Shown one piece after another: positions 24,364-36,902 of a stretch of 64,000 nucleotides of DNA. Origin of the DNA: Xenopus tropicalis. Its lineage: Eukaryota; Chordata; Amphibia; Anura; Pipidae. Within the stretch, counting starts at the first letter, position 1. Each line of letters begins with the position of its first letter. A program made the translations under genes and the position numbers. The stretch lies in NCBI RefSeq assembly GCF_000004195.4, contig NC_030685.2, positions 53,892,016 to 53,956,015 on the forward strand. The letters run 5' to 3'. The notes below the pieces were generated by a model. It was not told where the DNA came from, made no database searches, and was given only the letters and a program-made list of their open reading frames with translations.

Positions 24364-26792
24364 CTGCAAGGCAAAAAAAAAGGAGAAAATTGTCTCTAGA
24401 AAACAGCTTTGGAGAAAAGCTAGAAAGGCACTGAACAGCTTAACTGCTGAAAGCGAAATCAATCACTGAGTAGGGATAGCAGTATCATTAACACTGTGTG
24501 CTAGTAACCACTCACTGAATGAAGACCAGTAATGATGTTTTATACTAGTAAATACAATTAGTCTCTAAAATGATGTGATAAAGGTTGGAATATTGTTGAT
24601 GATTTATGCTAATATTAAAGATACTAATATAGTAATAAATAAATCCTTTAGAGCAGAGTCCTCTTATGAACTTAGCTCTCTATCAAAGAGCAGTTTGAAT
24701 GGTGGGACTAAGCTTAAAGGGGCAGTATACCCCCTTGTACAACATGAGTGCAATAATTAAGGCTTGTGTTAAATATACATTTTGCCTATTGTTTTTCTCA
24801 TGAAAAAAAATCTATGTTTTTTGTTACATCTGAAGCTTAATGGGGTTTAACAGGGAAATTGAAGCTGTGCTATGTTTAGTCCTTGCTGGGGAATAAAAAC
24901 TTAATTTATATTGTACATTTTGCTCTGTCCATTTAGTTTGTGCTGTTATCCTGTTTCATTCTAATGATGTTGTTTAAATTTTTCTCTATTGTCTACTAAT
25001 AAGTTTCTATATTAATAAATTAAACATGGCACACTTTAATAATGTGCTCCACAATACTGTTTAGTTAACATTCTAATGTCTGTGCTTCCTTAGGTGTTGC
25101 CCCCCTCCCCCAATTTAGTCTGGCATTGCAGTGGTTGAACAACCCCATCTATTTATCTGTCTTTGGTTAACTGAGCGCAAACAGCACTTCTGTATCAATT
25201 TCACAGCAGTGCTAACCTTTCTGATTTGTTTATTTCTGGCTGTCCTCTCCACCTATGCGTTAAGCCCAAGTGCTGATTCCATTTGCAAGCCCAGGCTGGC
25301 TTTGAGGTGTGCACGCTTGACTCTTTCAGCATCAGGTGCCACAGAATGCATGTCTAAACCCTCCGCTGTAAGCAATTGCTATTTTTTTCAGAATATCACT
25401 GCCGAAAGTCTAAGCGTATGTTATGGACCTGGTTTCCATTTTTATGATACTTTTGCAGTTGGCCCATACTTACAATATTTCTATTCAATTTCAGCAAGAA
25501 CTTCAGATCCTCAATTTGTTTTGTTGACAGTTCCAATGAAATGTTATAAAGCTGCACTCTACGAGATAAAAGGTACAGTCTAAAAATAGCATACCGGTAT
25601 ATGGTACTGCACTTGGGTGTCATTTTTAAAGTAGATTTTAACACGGGTTTCATCATATATCGGCACAACTTGTATAAACTGTTTAAACCATTAGTACATG
25701 TACATATTCATTTGTTTCAATGGTTGGGTTGAACACAGTCCTTAGCTGGTGGGGTTGGGAGAAGCCATGTTTATATTTTTCACTCAGTGCTGCCCAGTGT
25801 TCCTCTTAGTCTCCCATGTGCACAAATATTTATTTTTTAAAAACTAAATGCACAGGGTGATAGATTTATGTGCGCGCGTGAGTGCATGGTTAGGGAGAAA
25901 CTTTGTCTCTGCCTATTCCTGCCTCTCCATTATTGTATTATTGTGAGCTTTTATCAATATGACATTTTAAAGATCATGTTAAATGTAGAAATGCATTTAA
26001 AGGACAAGTTAACCCAGAATATTTTTTTTTTGCATAATAAAAGAAAACTAAATTCTAAGCAACTTTGCAATATACATTCATTACATATTTGTAATGTTTT
26101 TTTGAGTTATTTGTATATATAACTGCTATTAAAAGCAGTGTTTGCCTGTCCCTATCTATTCTCTGCCCTGGTGGCTCTGACTCTTGAAACAATGTGACAC
26201 AAGCCAGCAGACTGACAGACCTGCCTTGCTGGAGGAGACTGACCTTTGCAACATTGTTTAAATAGTAACAGCCAGGAGTTTAACAAATGCTGCTTTCTAT
26301 AGCAATTACATTTACAAATAACTTTTAAGGCTCTGAAAACTTTTAATAAATTCATATGGGAAAGTTCCTTAGAATTATGTTTTCTTTTATTAGGCAAAAA
26401 ATTATTTTTGGGGTTGACATGTCCTTTAACGCAATTTAATTTCCTAGTCTTACTGGACCTTTAGAATATGTTGTATTCACAGCTCACCTGTATAAAGAGA
26501 TATGTGCACGTTGTTTTAGGTCTCTTTCCATTTGCTCCTTTGTTGTTTTCAGTTTATTGGTGAGTAGGTCTATTCTTCTAATTCTGTACAGCAGCTCTTT
26601 CAAAAGTGACAGGTCCTCCTGAGTAATGTGTCCTCTCTTGTGTAGACAGTGGAATAGCTGCCTTGCATAACTGATGTTCTCTGTATCATGTGCTGTAATT
26701 TTCCCTTCACACAGAAAGATCATGGCATCTTTTTCCTCTGTCGTTATGTTCTCACTGATGTCAAGAAGCACTTCCTGTATATTACCATTCAT
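24222..26792 (-). CDS. Tandem-DED gene (caspase-8/-18-like); catalytic exons not found
   Basis: Three exons (26792-26488, 25558-25474, 24363-24222) join in phase to encode two death effector domains. DED1 has EDLSLLKELLYRIRRIDLL with an RIDL motif; DED2 has LYNISLELSTKQIEDLKFLLKL, and LNRLDL at its end. Both charge-type RxDL motifs are present, as in DEDs that bind FADD or each other. The third exon ends in phase 1 with donor gtaagt; read-through would add only CKYK before a stop. I found no catalytic exons in the 15.4 kb before the next DED1 exon. It may be a DED-only protein, a caspase-18-like gene that lost its catalytic half, or the 5' part of a longer gene that splices into 8810. The upstream exon(s) and promoter were not identified. 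Confidence 0.8.
25474..25558 (-). CDS. DED2a exon (gene 2)
   Basis: An 85-nt exon with acceptor tctcgtag and donor ATT|gtaagt. It supplies the last base of an arginine codon plus 28 codons (VQLYNISLEL ... KLNRNI). It is four codons shorter than the equivalent 97-nt exons of the two neighbours. Confidence 0.85.
25997..26429. mobile_element. TTAA-type MITE
   Basis: Flanked by TTAA at 25997-26000 and 26426-26429, with inverse ends AGGACAAGTTAACCC and GGGTTGACATGTCCT. Confidence 0.8.
26488..26792 (-). CDS. DED1 exon with start codon (gene 2)
   Basis: ATG at 26792 opens a 305-nt coding stretch (101 codons plus two bases). It ends TAC AG at 26488 before a canonical gtgagc donor, at the same codon as the gene 3 exon. 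It covers the whole first DED. A TAA one base upstream of ATG, in another frame, does not help choose the start; no earlier in-frame ATG fits. Confidence 0.87.
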
Positions 26793-27874
26793 TATTTAGA
26801 CCTGACTCTTTGGAGAAAGAAGTGGGATAAGTAACCTCATAAATGTAACCAGCTTTGCTGCAGAAAACGTTTTATAAATGAACAATTTTTATACGTCTTA
26901 TATCTACAGGTTTATGATAAATGTCACCTATGTTTACATCCTTTTACATAATTAAGCAATCTGATTATATAAATATCTGATTATACTGTAACACCGCATT
27001 TACCCCCCTGGGCAACAGCACCAGTGCCAGGGTTCCAGTTACCTCCTTAAAGGGAAATTTATTCTCAAATGAACTATAAATATTTGCAGAATTCATTTTT
27101 GCTAACAAAATGTATTTCCTGACTACAAAATGATTTATTTGGATGCAGAATTTTACGTGAACAAACTTTGTTTTGTGGCTATAAAATTAAATTTGTGCAC
27201 TTGAAAAGACCTTATTGTGGTTGTAAAATGTATTTTGCCTTGGCAAATCCCTACAGTGTTGCATTATCATGATTTAGGCGAGTACTGTCTACTCCAGAGA
27301 TTCACCTACCTCCTGCCTTGGTCCAAGAAGAGGCTTGGTAAACAGTGCAGAGAAGGCAGGTTGAGTATGACTTCTTACTATTATTTGCTAATGCTGAGTT
27401 CCTCTCTGTTGGGGATATTAGATAGATAGATCTCTATAACTTAAGTCTGCTAAAAATAATTTAAATATTGAATTAACCCAATAGGATTGTTTTGCCTCCA
27501 ATAAGGATTAATTATATATATTTTAAAAAACAGAATTATTTGCTTATAATGGAGTCTATGGTAGATGGGCTTCCTGTAATTCGGAGCTTTCTGAATAATG
27601 GGTTTCCGGATAAGGGATCCCATACCTGTACTTAACTGACACAGTTAGTGATCATTATGTTAATAACAGGAAAAGGAAGGCAGATTTTTGTTTTTTAGAA
27701 AGTATCACCATATGCAAAACAATCAAACGTAAAGTTATTTTTTTCAATTAAATAAGGCTTTTGCACAACTAATTAATCCTGATAACATTTTATAGAACCA
27801 CCTTTTGGACACTGTTTGCATATTCTTCCAGGTAAACTTTTTGTAGAATATCAACGTGGCACTTCTGCACCTTA

Positions 27875-28065
27875 GTTCAGTGGCATTACTAGATGTTACT
27901 GGGCCCCACAGCAAATTCAATTTAGGGCCCCAATACATTAGTAAGTTGATCTGTTCTATCAAGATATATTGAAATTGCTCATGAATTAGGGCCTTACTGG
28001 GTCCCAAAACTCCCGGGTCCACCTGCAACTGCATGGTCTGCTTCCTCTGTAGTTACGCCCCTGCC
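27875..28065 (-). mobile_element. hAT-like fragment with GGGGCGTAACTACAGAGGAAG end
   Basis: The right side reads as the inverse of AGGGGCGTAACTACAGAGG and the left begins cagtggcattacta. A relative lies at about 15055-15240. Confidence 0.55.
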
Positions 28066-28924
28066 TCAGTTTTTAAATAGTGCCCCAGATTCTCAGTTGT
28101 ATTGACTGGCCCATTGCAGGACATTCACCTTCTTGTTTTTAACCCAGTTTAGTGTTACTTTTGCCATGTGTTTGGGCTAATTATCCTTTTGATAGCTTAA
28201 CAGGTAAGATAGCACTACCATGCCTTTAGAATAGTAACCTGGCCAGTGTATTTTTTTAATGAAAAGAGAATTCAAGATTAGAATCTGGGGTCACTATGGG
28301 TCCCTTACAAGTTGACCTTTACCGTGGTTATTGCCCTGTCCTTGTTATTACTGCAATCTCTATAATATATAAATGTATGGGGTAATGTTCCCTATAATTT
28401 TAAGAACCCACAGAGAGGTTCAATAGATAGAACTTTGCTATCATGGGCAACTAACCACCCCAAAATGGCTTTCTACTGGCAATGATAAGAAAGCCCTTTG
28501 CATCACTTTAGTAATCCGAAGTCGTGCAAAGTTTCCTTCTGCAGGCAACTTTGTGCGACTTCAGAAAATGAAGCGATGCGAAGGGATTTCCACATGTGAC
28601 TCCTATTGTTGCTGGTGGAAAGCCATTTCGGAGCGGTAGTCTATTGCATCTGACTGAACCGTTCCTTGGGTTCTTACCATAAGCCCTTTCTCAGCTATGT
28701 GTGAAAAAACAATCTTTGGTGTACACATTTTAAACTTGTGTGCACATTTTTAAAAATAGTGCGCTCAAGTCAGAATAAAGGCAAACATTTTTGTTTTATT
28801 ACAAAAATGTTTGTGTGCACCACAATGTCGCGTGTGAACTGGCCTTAAAATGTGTGTACATATATACAGTAAGAAAAACAATTCTCTTTTTCCATGCTTC
28901 AAAATAAAATACTACAGAAAACAA

Positions 28925-29522
28925 TTAAAAGGACCGGTAACACCATAAAGTGAAAATCATTTTTTTATATTTAAAGTTCGTATCTGTCCAGGTTTTCTAG
29001 ATATGTAACGTGGTCATCAAAAGGACCAGTCATGACATGAGAATTAACCTGCCAGGATGATTTTTTTTTTTTGAGCCCTTCAGCTGATGTTAATGGATAA
29101 TACTGTATATAGTCTTTATTTATAGTCTATAAAAGCGGCCCCTTCTTTAAAGCCCACTTTCTATGAGCTACTGTCCCTGTATGTGTTTCTAACGAGGGGT
29201 GGGCTTGTTTTAAGCACGGTAGGAGGGGTATAGCCTATCACAGCTCTGCAGTCACACAAACAAAGAAAAGGCTTCAGTTCCCCGTCAGGTCAGCCTAGCT
29301 GCTGATTGGTTCCTATCATACAGGCAGGGGGCTGAGTGCTGCCGGCTCCCCTGCACAGCCTGGGAATGAGGCAGCAGGAAGTGGAACAGATGGGCAGGAC
29401 TAGTAGGGTTTTTGGAGAAATATTCAATTAATCAGCCTCAAACACAACTTTTTACTCTCCTTTTTTAAGAGAGAATTATGCACTGATACATTCTTGGTCT
29501 CTACACAATATGTCCCCTTTAA
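28925..29522. mobile_element. TTAA-type MITE
   Basis: TTAA is at 28925-28928 and 29519-29522. The termini are AAAGGACCGGTAACACC-like at the left and the looser inverse TGTCCCCTTT at the right. Confidence 0.6.
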
Positions 29523-29924
29523 AGGTCAACACCCAGCATCCAGCAGTTAAAGGCTTTCTACAGGATGCTGGGAGCTGTAGTCCAACAACAGCTAGAGGTG
29601 CTGCTTGTTGGACAGGTCTAGAATTCAGGGCCGCTCCTGTCGTTCTCACCTTGCCTCAGGCGGCTGAGAGCAGCTAGTTACCAGGGGCAGCAAAAAGCAG
29701 CCTCTCATAACTTTAAGAGATGAATTCCTGTTTTAAATGGAAATTCGTCTCCTCTAGTGCAGAGAGCCCCCCCAGAACCCACTACAAAGTGGAAGAGATA
29801 AGTGCGGAGTGGGTGGGGGGGCGCAGGTGCAGCAGCCCCAAAAATGCAGCTGCCTGAATTACATAATCCCTACAGATGGGGTCCCCTGGCTTCCTGCATT
29901 CCCAGCTCCCCCCTGCTGTACAGA

Positions 29925-29925
<1 letters not shown>

Positions 29926-29993
<68 letters not shown>

Positions 29994-30020
29994 CATTATA
30001 TATATATATATATATATATA
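29926..30020. repeat. (TA)n microsatellite
   Basis: A run of TA dinucleotides, briefly interrupted by acatacatta near 29989. Tyr-Ile open frames across it are artefacts of the repeat. Confidence 0.97.
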
Positions 30021-33000
30021 CAGTATATGCCACATTTTTGTGTTGTGGGTTGCTACATAAGCTAAATATAAACATTAAAGTTTCTAGTGGGTTAAGGTGA
30101 GGCAGAAATGTAGGAGAGTGCAATAAACAGATCCTAAAGGCACAGTTTATTTCCTGTTAGGTTTCTGAGAACCGTGTAATGAAGGAAGCAAAAAAGCTGC
30201 CTAGCCAACCACTGTATTAAAAGAAGCTGGAAATATTACAATAGTGACTTGTTTACTAAAGCAAAAGAAACATAAAAAAGATGTCTGGCTTAAATTGGTT
30301 ATATGTAGTTCACTTACTTGCACAGCTTCTCCAGAGGTAACAGTGTAAAGTGAATTCTCGTTCTTACTATAACTGCTTCCGTGTTAGAACTACTTCCTGT
30401 TACAATGTACTGCTGCCCTCGGGCTAACCTATAGTAACACCTACAAAATCATAAGTGTCTGTCTAATTAGCCATTACCTCTGAAGGGCCACAGCTGCTCT
30501 GCACCATGAACTTTAACTATGCGCGGAATGTAATTTAGGGGCACACTTGAAAGGAGGGTGAAACTGACAAAAACTTACTTTGCCTATTAATTCTGTTTGT
30601 CAGAGCATTTCACCCAAGGGTCAGTTTAACATGATTGCCGTTGTAAATTCCATAAGGCAAGTAGTCCAGAATCTACCATAATAATTAGGAGTGTAGAAAT
30701 CTCTGCAAGTATAGAATGTGCCAACAACAAATTTGTATTTGCCATTGGCTAGTCTAAAAATGGCCATCCGCGCTCAGATTTAAGCTGCCCTTTAGAAAAA
30801 TTCGGCATTATTTACTTGTGTATGGAGCCCTCTGATGGGCCTACCCAACCAATAACTGGCAGAAAATAAATCAACCAGATGTCAGTTGGGCAGATTTGGT
30901 TTTTCAATCGGATTAAGTACAGCATCACCTCATTAAAGTGGTCCTCGCTCCAATGGCTCATATTTCTGTCATTGTAATTCCTAGGGCCAAACAATCAGAT
31001 TAGCCTGATATCGGCCACCTTAGATGGCCATATCAGAGGAAAGATCCACTTATTTGGCAACTTTTAAGTGGTATCTGAGCCTGGTGGATCAGAGTGGGCT
31101 GTGAAAAAGATCACGAATGGGAGGGTCTATGTGCATGCCTGAGTAAAGGAGGTGATCTGTAGGAAGACAAATTAGATTAAGTGAGGAATGGGAGCTCTTG
31201 GTTTCACTTTAGTCCCCAGAAGACATAACTCATAAAATAGGTGCCATCTTGGCTCTGTTAAGCAAGTGCAAAAGAGCTCAATCACAAAAGGTGTGGCCAG
31301 GTAGGGACCTAGTCATCATGGGTTGTTTTCTCCTTTAAACACAATGTGTGACCTGTGAGTGGGTCATTACTACTGAAAATATAGAAGCAGTAAACACCAT
31401 GTAGATGCTGCTGGTGGTAAAAGGAACCAAGGAAAGTTTGGAAACTCCCATGGGGGCAGGGGTTGCCCCTCAGGGCAAAGGACTTCTATATTCCTTTTTG
31501 TCACCAAAAAGGAGAGCTATACATTAGGGATTCTGCACAATGACAGATGATGGGATAACAGGTCCTAAGCAAATTCTTCTCCTGGAGGCCCTTTATTATT
31601 TGCCTACACTCTGTGCAGTCCTCCTACCTATGTCCTTTCAACATGGGACCCTTCATCTTATGACCCAACTCAGTTCTACTCCACTGTCAGTCACTTCTCT
31701 GAATACTTTCAAGCAAGCTTTCTGTCTACAATCTTGATGCAGATATAAAATGGTGATGTACAGAAAGTATGTGATAAAATAATAAGAAATAAATGTAAAA
31801 GCTGCATTTTTCCACTCAGAACAATCTCTTTGTGCATTTTGCCGGTATTCAAGCCCACTTCCTAAACACGAAATGTAAAAAATTATAATCATTATGTGAT
31901 CCCCTCTGACTGGGTCTTTTGCAGCATGAGATGAACAGTGTTTTCATTTGCAGACATTGTTATTTACCCAAAGATCCCACTTGCAAGCCTTTCTCTCCTT
32001 ACTGGCTTTAGGCCAGAGGTGGTGCTTCCTAAAGTGACATATCTCATTTTATTTCATTCTCTAACCATCACGTCACCCTAACCATTTTTCCATGTGCCCT
32101 TTTCCAGGGCTGGAACTCGGGGGAAAACATAAGAAACAAGACCCTCTGGCACTTGAAAGGGGTGCAGATTTATCAAAATGTCTGCACTCTTTGCTAAACT
32201 CCAAAGCAATTGCTCAACTTTTTTCTTTTTTTACACAAATCCAGCCAGGTACTACTAGTTCAAAGGAGGTGTAATTCCTTACAATACTGGGTGCACAGCT
32301 CAAGATATACCTGGCTGCATGTACAGGAATGAAGGCAAGTGAGGTCCTTGTTGTTAGCAGGATGGGACAGAAACAAGAGAACACTTGGTGCCTAGGATGC
32401 TAAATTACCATGGTCTACCTCCTCCATTCTCTGCTCATTTTTCTCAGTTTCTCTGTCATTCTCTTGCTATGTATCATTCCCTGCTTATTTTAACAGGACC
32501 ATCTGAACCAATCTTACCCAGGCTTATTTTACCCAGTTCTCCATGCAGTTTTCACTATTTCTCCACCCAAGACTTTGTGTAAACAATCCCACTCAGGCTA
32601 CCATTGGGGCCCAAGGTTATGCCACCCCAACCTGCAAGGCACTTGAGAGAGGACATGATTACTCTGTACAAGTACATTACAGGGGATTATAGACAGATAG
32701 GAGGTGTTCTTTTTTCCCCATAAATATGATCATCGCACGAGAGGCCACCCCATTAGATTAGAGCAACAGAACTTTCATTTGGAGCAGTGTAGGTGTTTTT
32801 TTACAGTGAGGGCAGTGAGCTAAAAATGCGTTTGTTGGTTCATTTTAAATGATAGAGTGAATTATTTTCTATGTAAACAGTGTAATTTAGAAATAAAAAG
32901 TACAATATAATATATTCCCCACCTTCTATGCCTTTCTGTAAGTACCATGTTACCTGTATATTCTATCCCCACTTACTGTACCATTCTATAACCACAGTGT

Positions 33001-33232
33001 GTCATTCTATCCCACTTACTAATACATTTACCATGTCCTGTGCAATTATTTTCACAATTTGTTAAATTATGTCAATACCTTGTGTTGTTTTTACCCCACT
33101 TAAACAATGCTTCATTATGTGCCACTGTCTCCTAACTTTCTGTGCTATTGTGTCCCACCATCATAGCTCTAAACTGTCCCGCTTTACATTGGACAGTTCC
33201 GGTTTTTGCACACCCCATTGTCTCAGATACTT

Positions 33233-34016
33233 ACCAAAATGCCCCATGGTGTCCTGCTCATCTTCGAGTCTTCTTGGCATCCTGTGGGTTTTCTTGGCTC
33301 CTTCCATCACCCCTGTCTTTGGATCTCCACGGCTTCTTCCTACGTTTTTGTCTCTGGCTCTTTCCAGCTCCTTCAGGTCATCAAAGTTCTTTTCATTGTT
33401 TTCTGAATGTCTGCAAGTCTCGCAAGATGCAAGTATGGCATAGCAAGCCATTTCAATTCAAATTCACACACGAACAAACAGGGTGGGTGCTGGTGCTGCT
33501 CAGGCTGTGGGTCACAAAAGTTATGCTGGTGCTGCTCTGCCTTTATCTACTACACTACAAGCTCTTCTTACTGCTCCATTTTTTAAATACGGAGGTTGGT
33601 GAGTCCCTGACTGTAACAAAGATGTTTATTAATAATTAATATTAATTAACACCCTTGTTACAGTCAGTGACTCACCAAGCTTGGTTTTTAAAAAAATGGA
33701 GCTGTAAGTAGAGCTTGTAGAGTAGTAGATAAAGGCAGAGCAGCCCCAACGTAACATTTGTGACCCACAGCCTGAGCAGCACCCGCCCTGTTTGTTCCCG
33801 TCTGAATTTGCGAGACTTGCAGACATTCGGAAAACAACGAAAAGAACCAAGATGACTCGAAGCGCCTGAAGGAGCTAGAAAGAGCCGAAGACAAACGCAC
33901 AGGAAGAAGCCGTGAAGATTCATGTGGTGACAGAAGGAGCCTAGAAAACCCAAAGGAAGCCGAGAAGACCTGAACACAAGCGGGACACTTAAAGGCACTG
34001 CGGGACATTTTGGTAA
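33233..34016. repeat. Large foldback: two inverse arms of about 0.4 kb
   Basis: The left arm at 33233-33640 reads cttaccaaaatg ... ctgactgtaacaaag. The right arm at about 33645-34016 is its inverse at roughly 80-85% by eye, and the centre is AT-rich (taatattaatta). Open frames in the two arms are mirror images of each other, so they are not genes. Several substitutions and a 40-bp indel separate the arms. The flanks on the right resemble the gttgggaggtatg-ended elements at about 44160-45043. Confidence 0.85.
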
Positions 34017-34919
34017 GCTTCCGGGACAGCAGGCAAAAATGGGACATCTGGGGGTGTGGCCATATAGTGGGCATGGCCAATAAATTTTCACTGCACTACG
34101 TGCGTCACAACATTTTCTCACTCTTTATAATTTTTAAAAGTTGGGAGGTATGCACCATGTACTCTTTTCTGTGCGTATTCTTACTTTTGTTGTCACTGCT
34201 CATTTACCATTCCATTTTAAGTTCTCAAACCTTCTATTTTGCATTTCCACCCTAGTGTTGCAACTTCACAAACAGTAGTGTAAGGACCTATAGGGTTAAC
34301 AGTTACCATGGCTGGAAATCCCCTACAATTTGGAAATCCCCTAAATGCTAGGCCATACATGTTAAGATCCGCTCGCTTGGCGAACTACGGGTGGGCGATA
34401 TCGGGTGAATTTAGGCTAATTTGGCCATTTGGCCCTGGGGACTTGGCCCTGGGTCCAAATGATCGAATTAGAACGCCGGTGATAGATACTATCGGTTCGG
34501 GGACCGCAACAACGAGTGCCCCCATGGGCATTAACCCATAGCAACAAATAAGTGATTCGCTTTTTTCAGCCAGCTGCAGGTAGAACAATGAATGTAACAT
34601 CTGATTAGCCCAGTGTTGATAAATGAGCCCCACTGACATAAATAGCTTAGACATAACTGGCTTAAAGTAAAGGGATCCCACTAGCTGATAATGTAAAGGT
34701 GTATTTTAAACTACTAAGTGTCTCCACAGTGGTGCAAGGGTTAAAGAATAAATCAACCTTTAAAAAATAATTTTGAAATTGCTCAGGGTCTTACTAAGGA
34801 CTTTTGCAATTTGCATTCATTGTTTATTTGTTTATTTAGTTATTTTCAGTTTCAGAGCTATCATTAATATAATGAATTTTGTAACAATAGCACCACTTGC
34901 TGGTCAGTTCCTGTAGTTG

Positions 34920-35221
34920 TACAGGTATAAGACCCATTATCCAGAATGCTTGGGACCAAGGGTATTCCGGATAAGGGGTCTTTCCGTAATTTGGATCTCC
35001 ATACTTTAAGTCTACTAAAAAATTGATAAAACATTCATTAAACCCAACAGGATTGTTTTGCATCCAATAAAAATTATTTATATTTTAGTTGGCATTACAA
35101 GGTACTGTTTTATTACTACAGACAAAAAGGAAATCAGTTTTAAAATTCTGAATTATTTGATTAAAATCTTTCCGTAATTCGGAGCTTTCTGGATAATGGA
35201 TTTACAGATCCCATACCTGTA
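34920..35221. mobile_element. MITE with TACAGGTAT ... ATACCTGTA ends
   Basis: Inverse ends acaggtataagacccattatcc and ggataatgg ... cccatacctgt. Fragments of the same family are at about 27450-27632, 35363-35470, 45610-45815 and 56190-56515, which makes it the commonest repeat here. Confidence 0.8.
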
Positions 35222-35903
35222 CAGTCAAAAAAATACACCGTCAGAAGGAAAACAGAGAAATGCTCTGACATCTATTTTGCCCATTTTTCTTTTTACACCG
35301 AACTGCTCCTTTAAGGGGATGCACCAACACAATGGAATTACTGCTGTGGGTTGGACAATAGTACAGGTATTGGACCTATTACCCAGAATGCTCACGACAT
35401 AGCCGGTTTTCCGGATAAGGGATCTTTCTGTAATTTGGATCTCCATGCCTTAAGGCTACTAAAAATATTCCTACTTTATTACATTTTCTGCATCAGTTGA
35501 TTTGCCCGCAGAATAAAGTAGCACACATCGGTCCAGATTTAATTTGATGAGAAAAGCTTATCTCTTAATTAAATTCCAGATGTTCACAACAGCCAGATGC
35601 AATTAAATAAGCAAATCTTTTCTCAGTGTGTCAGTGTGTATCACATGAAACCTCTATTGAAGTCTATGGAAAAAAAACTGGAAATGAATTAGGAGAAACA
35701 TTTTTTCCTAACAAACTGAATGACGTCCATAATTTTCACATAATTAACCACAAAATAATGTTTTCTCATGAAATTGAATCTGGCCCATCAGACCCAGTTG
35801 TCCTGACCTCTTGCAGGCAAAAGAAAATGTATGTGTCCAGAAAAGCTTTTGAAAAGCAATACAGTACTAAAGGCCAGATTATCAGTTTAGAGCTCAATAT
35901 ATA

Positions 35904-36085
35904 AGCAGGGCCAGATTTCTCAATAGGGCGCCCCAAGGCCCCCCCACCACTTAATTAATTTGGAGCCATGGGGAGAGGAAGCGCTAAAGTTTCTTCGTGT
36001 CCTGTCCCCATTACTCCGCATGCAGCCAAATTACTCTTGTGAGGCTGGGTGGCATGCCACCTCTAAATCTCAGATCTGGCTGTAT
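35904..36085. mobile_element. hAT-like GCAGGGCCAGATTT element
   Basis: It begins gcagggccagatttctcaat and ends with the short inverse agatctggctg. GC-rich relatives are at about 40490-40790 and 58040-58216. Confidence 0.55.
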
Positions 36086-36208
36086 AATAGCTCACCCACG
36101 TTCTATTCATTCCTATGGGATTTTTAGAAGTATATTTATCAATGGGTGAAAGTTAAAATATGCTTAAAATACCATAGAATAGAAGGTGAATGAGTACTTA
36201 TTTATTAA

Positions 36209-36625
36209 AGAAAAAGTAAACCTTTTTTTTTTTTGTTCTATGAGTAAAATTACTCTAAACAGCCTCCAGAATTACCTACCTTTGTGCCAGCATTCTCTCT
36301 GACCTGGTTCCTCAGTCAGAAGGTGTACTTTTTCTTTGCTTCCTTGTACAGAGTGAAGCCCCGCCCCCACTTCCTGTTCAGGTCTCTCATCAAAAAAAAA
36401 AACAGGCTAATGCACAGACTGGCTCTCCACTCCAACAACCTTGTGGAATTGAAGAGAGGACTGAACAGGAAGTGGGGGCGGGGCTTCACTCTGCACAAGG
36501 AAACAAAGAAAAAGAATACCTTCTGACTGAGGAACCAGGTCAGAGAGAATGCTGGCACAAAGGTAGGTAATTCTGGAGGCTGTTTAGAGTAATTTTACTC
36601 ATTGAAAAAAAAGGTTTATTATTCT
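36209..36625. mobile_element. Palindromic TTAA MITE
   Basis: TTAA is at 36205-36208 and 36626-36629. Almost the whole element is an inverted repeat: cctacctttgtgccagcatt on the left and its inverse on the right, each joined to a copy of gaagccccgcccccacttcc. Nearly identical peptides read from both strands show this. Confidence 0.9.
36615..36620 (-). terminator. Candidate poly(A) signal AATAAA for the caspase-10-like gene
   Basis: This is the first canonical AATAAA on the minus strand after the casp10 stop, about 285 bp downstream, and it lies inside the palindromic MITE. No AATAAA or ATTAAA was seen between it and the stop. Confidence 0.35.
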
Positions 36626-36902
36626 TTAAGCTCTAAACTCACATTTTGATAAAGCTGTCCCTTTATGTATTTGACAAAGTAGCAGTACTACTTGCAATTC
36701 TTTTAACAATTCTTTTGCAATTCTGTTTCACGATACCAGGGAGAATGGAGTGCGGTAACAATTAATACATTGGTGGCAGTTGCATTTCCCTGAGGTTATA
36801 CTTAGTTATCTGACAATCACATGATGAAGAATACTGCAACATTTGCTGATAAAGCCACCTTTGCAGCTGTGTACAGTTCCCAGCATCTTAACATTACTGT
36901 GA

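Larger units (their letters stand above)
24364..26487 (-). other. Introns of gene 2
   Basis: Outside the middle exon these hold a TTAA MITE at 25997-26429, with ends aaaggacaagttaaccc and gggttgacatgtccttt, and the start of another TTAA element at about 24715. No further exon was seen. Confidence 0.6.
26793..36902. other. Intergenic, repeat-dominated, no exon seen
   Basis: The region lies between the caspase-10-like gene and gene 2 and should contain the gene 2 promoter. I see no convincing exon. Named elements are listed separately; the rest (for example 30100-30750 and 31060-33100) looks like ordinary unique or old repeat DNA. Confidence 0.55.

Noticed and set aside
25131..25583. 150-codon plus-strand open frame with a hydrophobic start
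   Set aside because: It lies antisense over the real DED2a exon of gene 2 (25474-25558) and shows no recognisable domain.
29782..30123. Open frames with long Tyr-Ile runs on both strands
   Set aside because: They are produced by the (TA)n microsatellite, with no coding signal outside it.
33142..34121. Two overlapping-looking protein frames of 165 and 149 codons on opposite strands
   Set aside because: They are mirror copies from the inverted repeat arms; no domain, start context or splice structure supports a gene.
36284..36558. Pair of near-identical 80-codon frames on opposite strands
   Set aside because: Created by the palindromic MITE.
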